A stretch of 7,690 bases of DNA from Lachnospiraceae bacterium (GTDB taxonomy: Bacteria; Bacillota; Clostridia; Lachnospirales; Lachnospiraceae): contig DMCJ01000050.1 of assembly GCA_003446735.1 (NCBI GenBank), forward strand, positions 1-7,690, in the 5' to 3' direction. Below are positions 6,246 through 7,690 of this stretch, piece by piece. Position numbers and translations under genes: made by a program. Numbering within the stretch: the stretch's first letter is position 1; the number at the start of each line of letters is the position of its first letter. A model generated the notes under the pieces. It did not search any database. It was not told the DNA's origin and saw only the letters and a program-made list of their open reading frames with translations.

Positions 6246-7690
6246 TTTATCCCCATGATCCTGTATATTTTTTCGATATCAAGACTTTCGCGAAGCGCCT
6301 TCTCAAGCTTATCATACTGCATCTCCTTATATTCATGATAGTTAAGAAGTTCATTAATATCGATCTTTTTTCCTGCTCTTTTGCAAAGGCTCTCTATCAC
6401 ACACTTAGCGATCTGTCTTTCATCAAATATGCCGTGGATATAAGTTCCGTATATGTTTTCTTTGCAGTATCCGGTATCATCCGAAGTAAACGCTCTAAGG
6501 GGTCCTGCCTTCTTTGTGATACCCATATGTATCTCGTATCCGCTTATCTTATTTCCGGTCAGATCTTTTAGAACACCGGATGCATCTTCTATCTTACCCA
6601 CAAACTGCTTTCTTATCTTTTCACTTGTCATAACGGTCTTTATATCTAAAAGTCCGAGGCCTTCCTCTTTGCTTCCGCCATTTTCATCTGTACCCTCGAT
6701 ACCTTCGGGATCTTCCACTAAAAGACCCAGCATCTGGAAGCCTCCGCATATACCGAATATGACGCATCCTTTACCGGCCGCCTTTTTCACGGCTTTATCA
6801 AGACCGTTTTCCTTAAGCCATCTAAGATCGGAGATCGTACTCTTTGTCCCCGGGAGCACTATCATATCTGCTCCCTCAAGTTCGTTTGCCTTACTTACAT
6901 ATCTTACTGATATTTTGGGCACCTGCGAAAAGATATTAAAATCAGTAAAGTTAGATATATGGGGAAGCCTTATGACCGCGATATCGATAAGCCCCTTACC
7001 GCCTTTTTCAAACCTTTTTGAAAGTGAATCCTCATCTTCAAGATCGATATCAAGATAAGGGATAACTCCAAGGACCTCTTTACCCGTTCTTTTTGTAAGC
7101 TCATCCGTCCCCGGCTTTAAGAGGCTTACATCTCCTCTGAACTGATTTATGATAAAGCCTTTGACCCTGTCTTTTTCATCATCTTCTAAAAGATCGAGCG
7201 TACCTTTAAGCTGCGCAAATACTCCTCCGGGATTGATATCTCCAACGATAAGCACAGGCGCGTCAACCATCTTTGCAAGCCCCATATTTACGATATCATT
7301 TTCCTTTAAGTTTATCTCGGCAGGTGATCCGGCACCCTCTATGACTATGATATCATTTTCTTTTGAAAGCCTCGTAAACGCGGCCTTTATATCCGGGATC
7401 AGCTTTGTCTTATATGAATAATACTCACGGGCCTTCATATTCCCTACAGGCTTTCCGTTTACGATGACCTGTGATCCGACATCGGAAGTCGGCTTTAACA
7501 AAACCGGGTTCATATCGCTTTCAGGTTCTTTTTGGCAGCACTCCGCCTGCATCACCTGGGCACGTCCCATCTCAAGTCCGTCCTTTGTGATATAGGAATT
7601 AAGCGCCATATTCTGGGACTTAAACGGAGATACCCTGTATCCGTCCTTTGTAAATATCCTGCAAAGACCTGCTGCTATAACGCTCTTTCC
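6242..7690 (-). CDS. cobQ: Cobyric acid synthase CobQ/CbiP, glutamine-hydrolysing (N-terminus beyond the window)
   Basis: This enzyme amidates the b, d, e and g carboxylates of adenosylcobyrinate a,c-diamide, using ATP and glutamine, to give adenosylcobyric acid. The reading frame stays open to the right edge: upstream of the Met codon at 7609 it continues with GKS of a P-loop and SPFKSQNM, so that Met is internal. The visible part is 482 residues, and the family length suggests only a dozen or so are missing. The N-terminal dethiobiotin-synthetase-like ATPase domain shows NSYITKDGLEMGRAQ, DMNPVLLKP and EGAGSPAEINL. The C-terminal class I glutaminase domain shows the nucleophile in GICGGFQMLG (Cys codon 6746-6748), then GYEIHMG and the histidine in GTYIHGIF. 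The stop overlaps the cobT start by four bases (ATGA). A short Glu/Gly-rich segment (EGTDENGGSKEEG) follows the nucleophile region. The name CbiP applies in the anaerobic pathway. Confidence 0.97.
   Translation of the reverse strand, partial: GKSVIAAGLCRIFTKDGYRVSPFKSQNMALNSYITKDGLEMGRAQVMQAECCQKEPESDMNPVLLKPTSDVGSQVIVNGKPVGNMKAREYYSYKTKLIPDIKAAFTRLSKENDIIVIEGAGSPAEINLKENDIVNMGLAKMVDAPVLIVGDINPGGVFAQLKGTLDLLEDDEKDRVKGFIINQFRGDVSLLKPGTDELTKRTGKEVLGVIPYLDIDLEDEDSLSKRFEKGGKGLIDIAVIRLPHISNFTDFNIFSQVPKISVRYVSKANELEGADMIVLPGTKSTISDLRWLKENGLDKAVKKAAGKGCVIFGICGGFQMLGLLVEDPEGIEGTDENGGSKEEGLGLLDIKTVMTSEKIRKQFVGKIEDASGVLKDLTGNKISGYEIHMGITKKAGPLRAFTSDDTGYCKENIYGTYIHGIFDERQIAKCVIESLCKRAGKKIDINELLNYHEYKEMQYDKLEKALRESLDIEKIYRIMGIK

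Larger units (their letters stand above)
1..7690 (-). other. Late cobalamin biosynthesis operon (part)
   Basis: Nine collinear genes have junctions of -4 (cobQ/cobT), -8 (cobT/cobU), -14 (cobU/cobS), -20 (cobS/phosphatase), -77 (phosphatase/cbiB), +10 (cbiB/cobD), -1 or -4 (cobD/cbiC) and -4 (cbiC/cbiD) bases. No promoter, terminator hairpin or riboswitch fits between them, so they are inferred to be one transcript. Control probably acts upstream of 7690, where a cobalamin riboswitch would be expected from knowledge of related operons; it is not visible here. Confidence 0.9.

Noticed and set aside
6453..7058. Long plus-strand open frame (201 codons) opposite cobQ
   Set aside because: It is rich in Ser, Pro, Leu and Phe with no recognisable motif, as expected from the antisense of a conserved gene with biased codons. 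The minus-strand frame has clear CobQ motifs throughout.
7607..7609. ATG at 7609 as the cobQ start
   Set aside because: The frame remains open upstream and encodes the P-loop end (GKS) and SPFKSQN, which are conserved parts of the CobQ N-terminus, so the true start is beyond the window.
1..7690. An undescribed system, mobile element, CRISPR array or RNA gene
   Set aside because: Coding sequence of recognised B12-pathway genes fills essentially the whole window. I found no repeats in array form, no transposase or integrase motifs and no unexplained gap.

Overview
The window is a compact stretch of a cobalamin (vitamin B12) biosynthesis operon. All nine genes lie on the minus strand, so transcription runs from position 7690 towards position 1. 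The first gene (cobQ/cbiP) lacks its N-terminus at the right edge, and the last (cbiD) lacks its C-terminus at the left edge. The other seven are complete. Moderately low G+C, frequent ATA (Ile) and AGA/AGG (Arg) codons, strong purine-rich Shine-Dalgarno sites and the presence of CbiC and CbiD point to an anaerobic member of the Bacillota, most likely a clostridial or Lachnospiraceae-type organism. The taxonomic placement is inference; the pathway assignment is read directly from protein motifs.

Layout in transcription order: cobQ/cbiP (7690-6242, partial), cobT (6245-5136), cobU (5143-4607), cobS (4620-3865), a histidine phosphatase probably acting as CobC (3884-3264), cbiB (3340-2354), cobD threonine-phosphate decarboxylase (2343-1276), cbiC (1276-638) and cbiD (641-1, partial). 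Every junction overlaps except a 10-base gap between cbiB and cobD. There is therefore no room for internal promoters or terminators between genes, and no intergenic stretch over 300 bases. Translational coupling is probable throughout. Any promoter or cobalamin riboswitch would lie beyond position 7690 and cannot be seen.

How the genes work together: CbiC and CbiD act in the anaerobic corrin-ring branch (methyl migration to give cobyrinic acid; C-1 methylation of the precorrin ring). CobQ/CbiP amidates adenosylcobyrinate a,c-diamide to cobyric acid. CobD makes aminopropanol phosphate from threonine phosphate, and CbiB attaches it. CobU phosphorylates and guanylylates the product, CobT activates the lower-ligand base as alpha-ribazole phosphate, CobS joins the two halves at the membrane, and the phosphatase removes the remaining phosphate. 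The late, nucleotide-loop part is thus complete here and is followed by two ring-synthesis genes.

I see no mobile element, CRISPR array, RNA gene or unknown system. The most notable details are a 77-base out-of-frame coding overlap between the phosphatase and cbiB, a TTG start for the phosphatase, and a divergent CobU.
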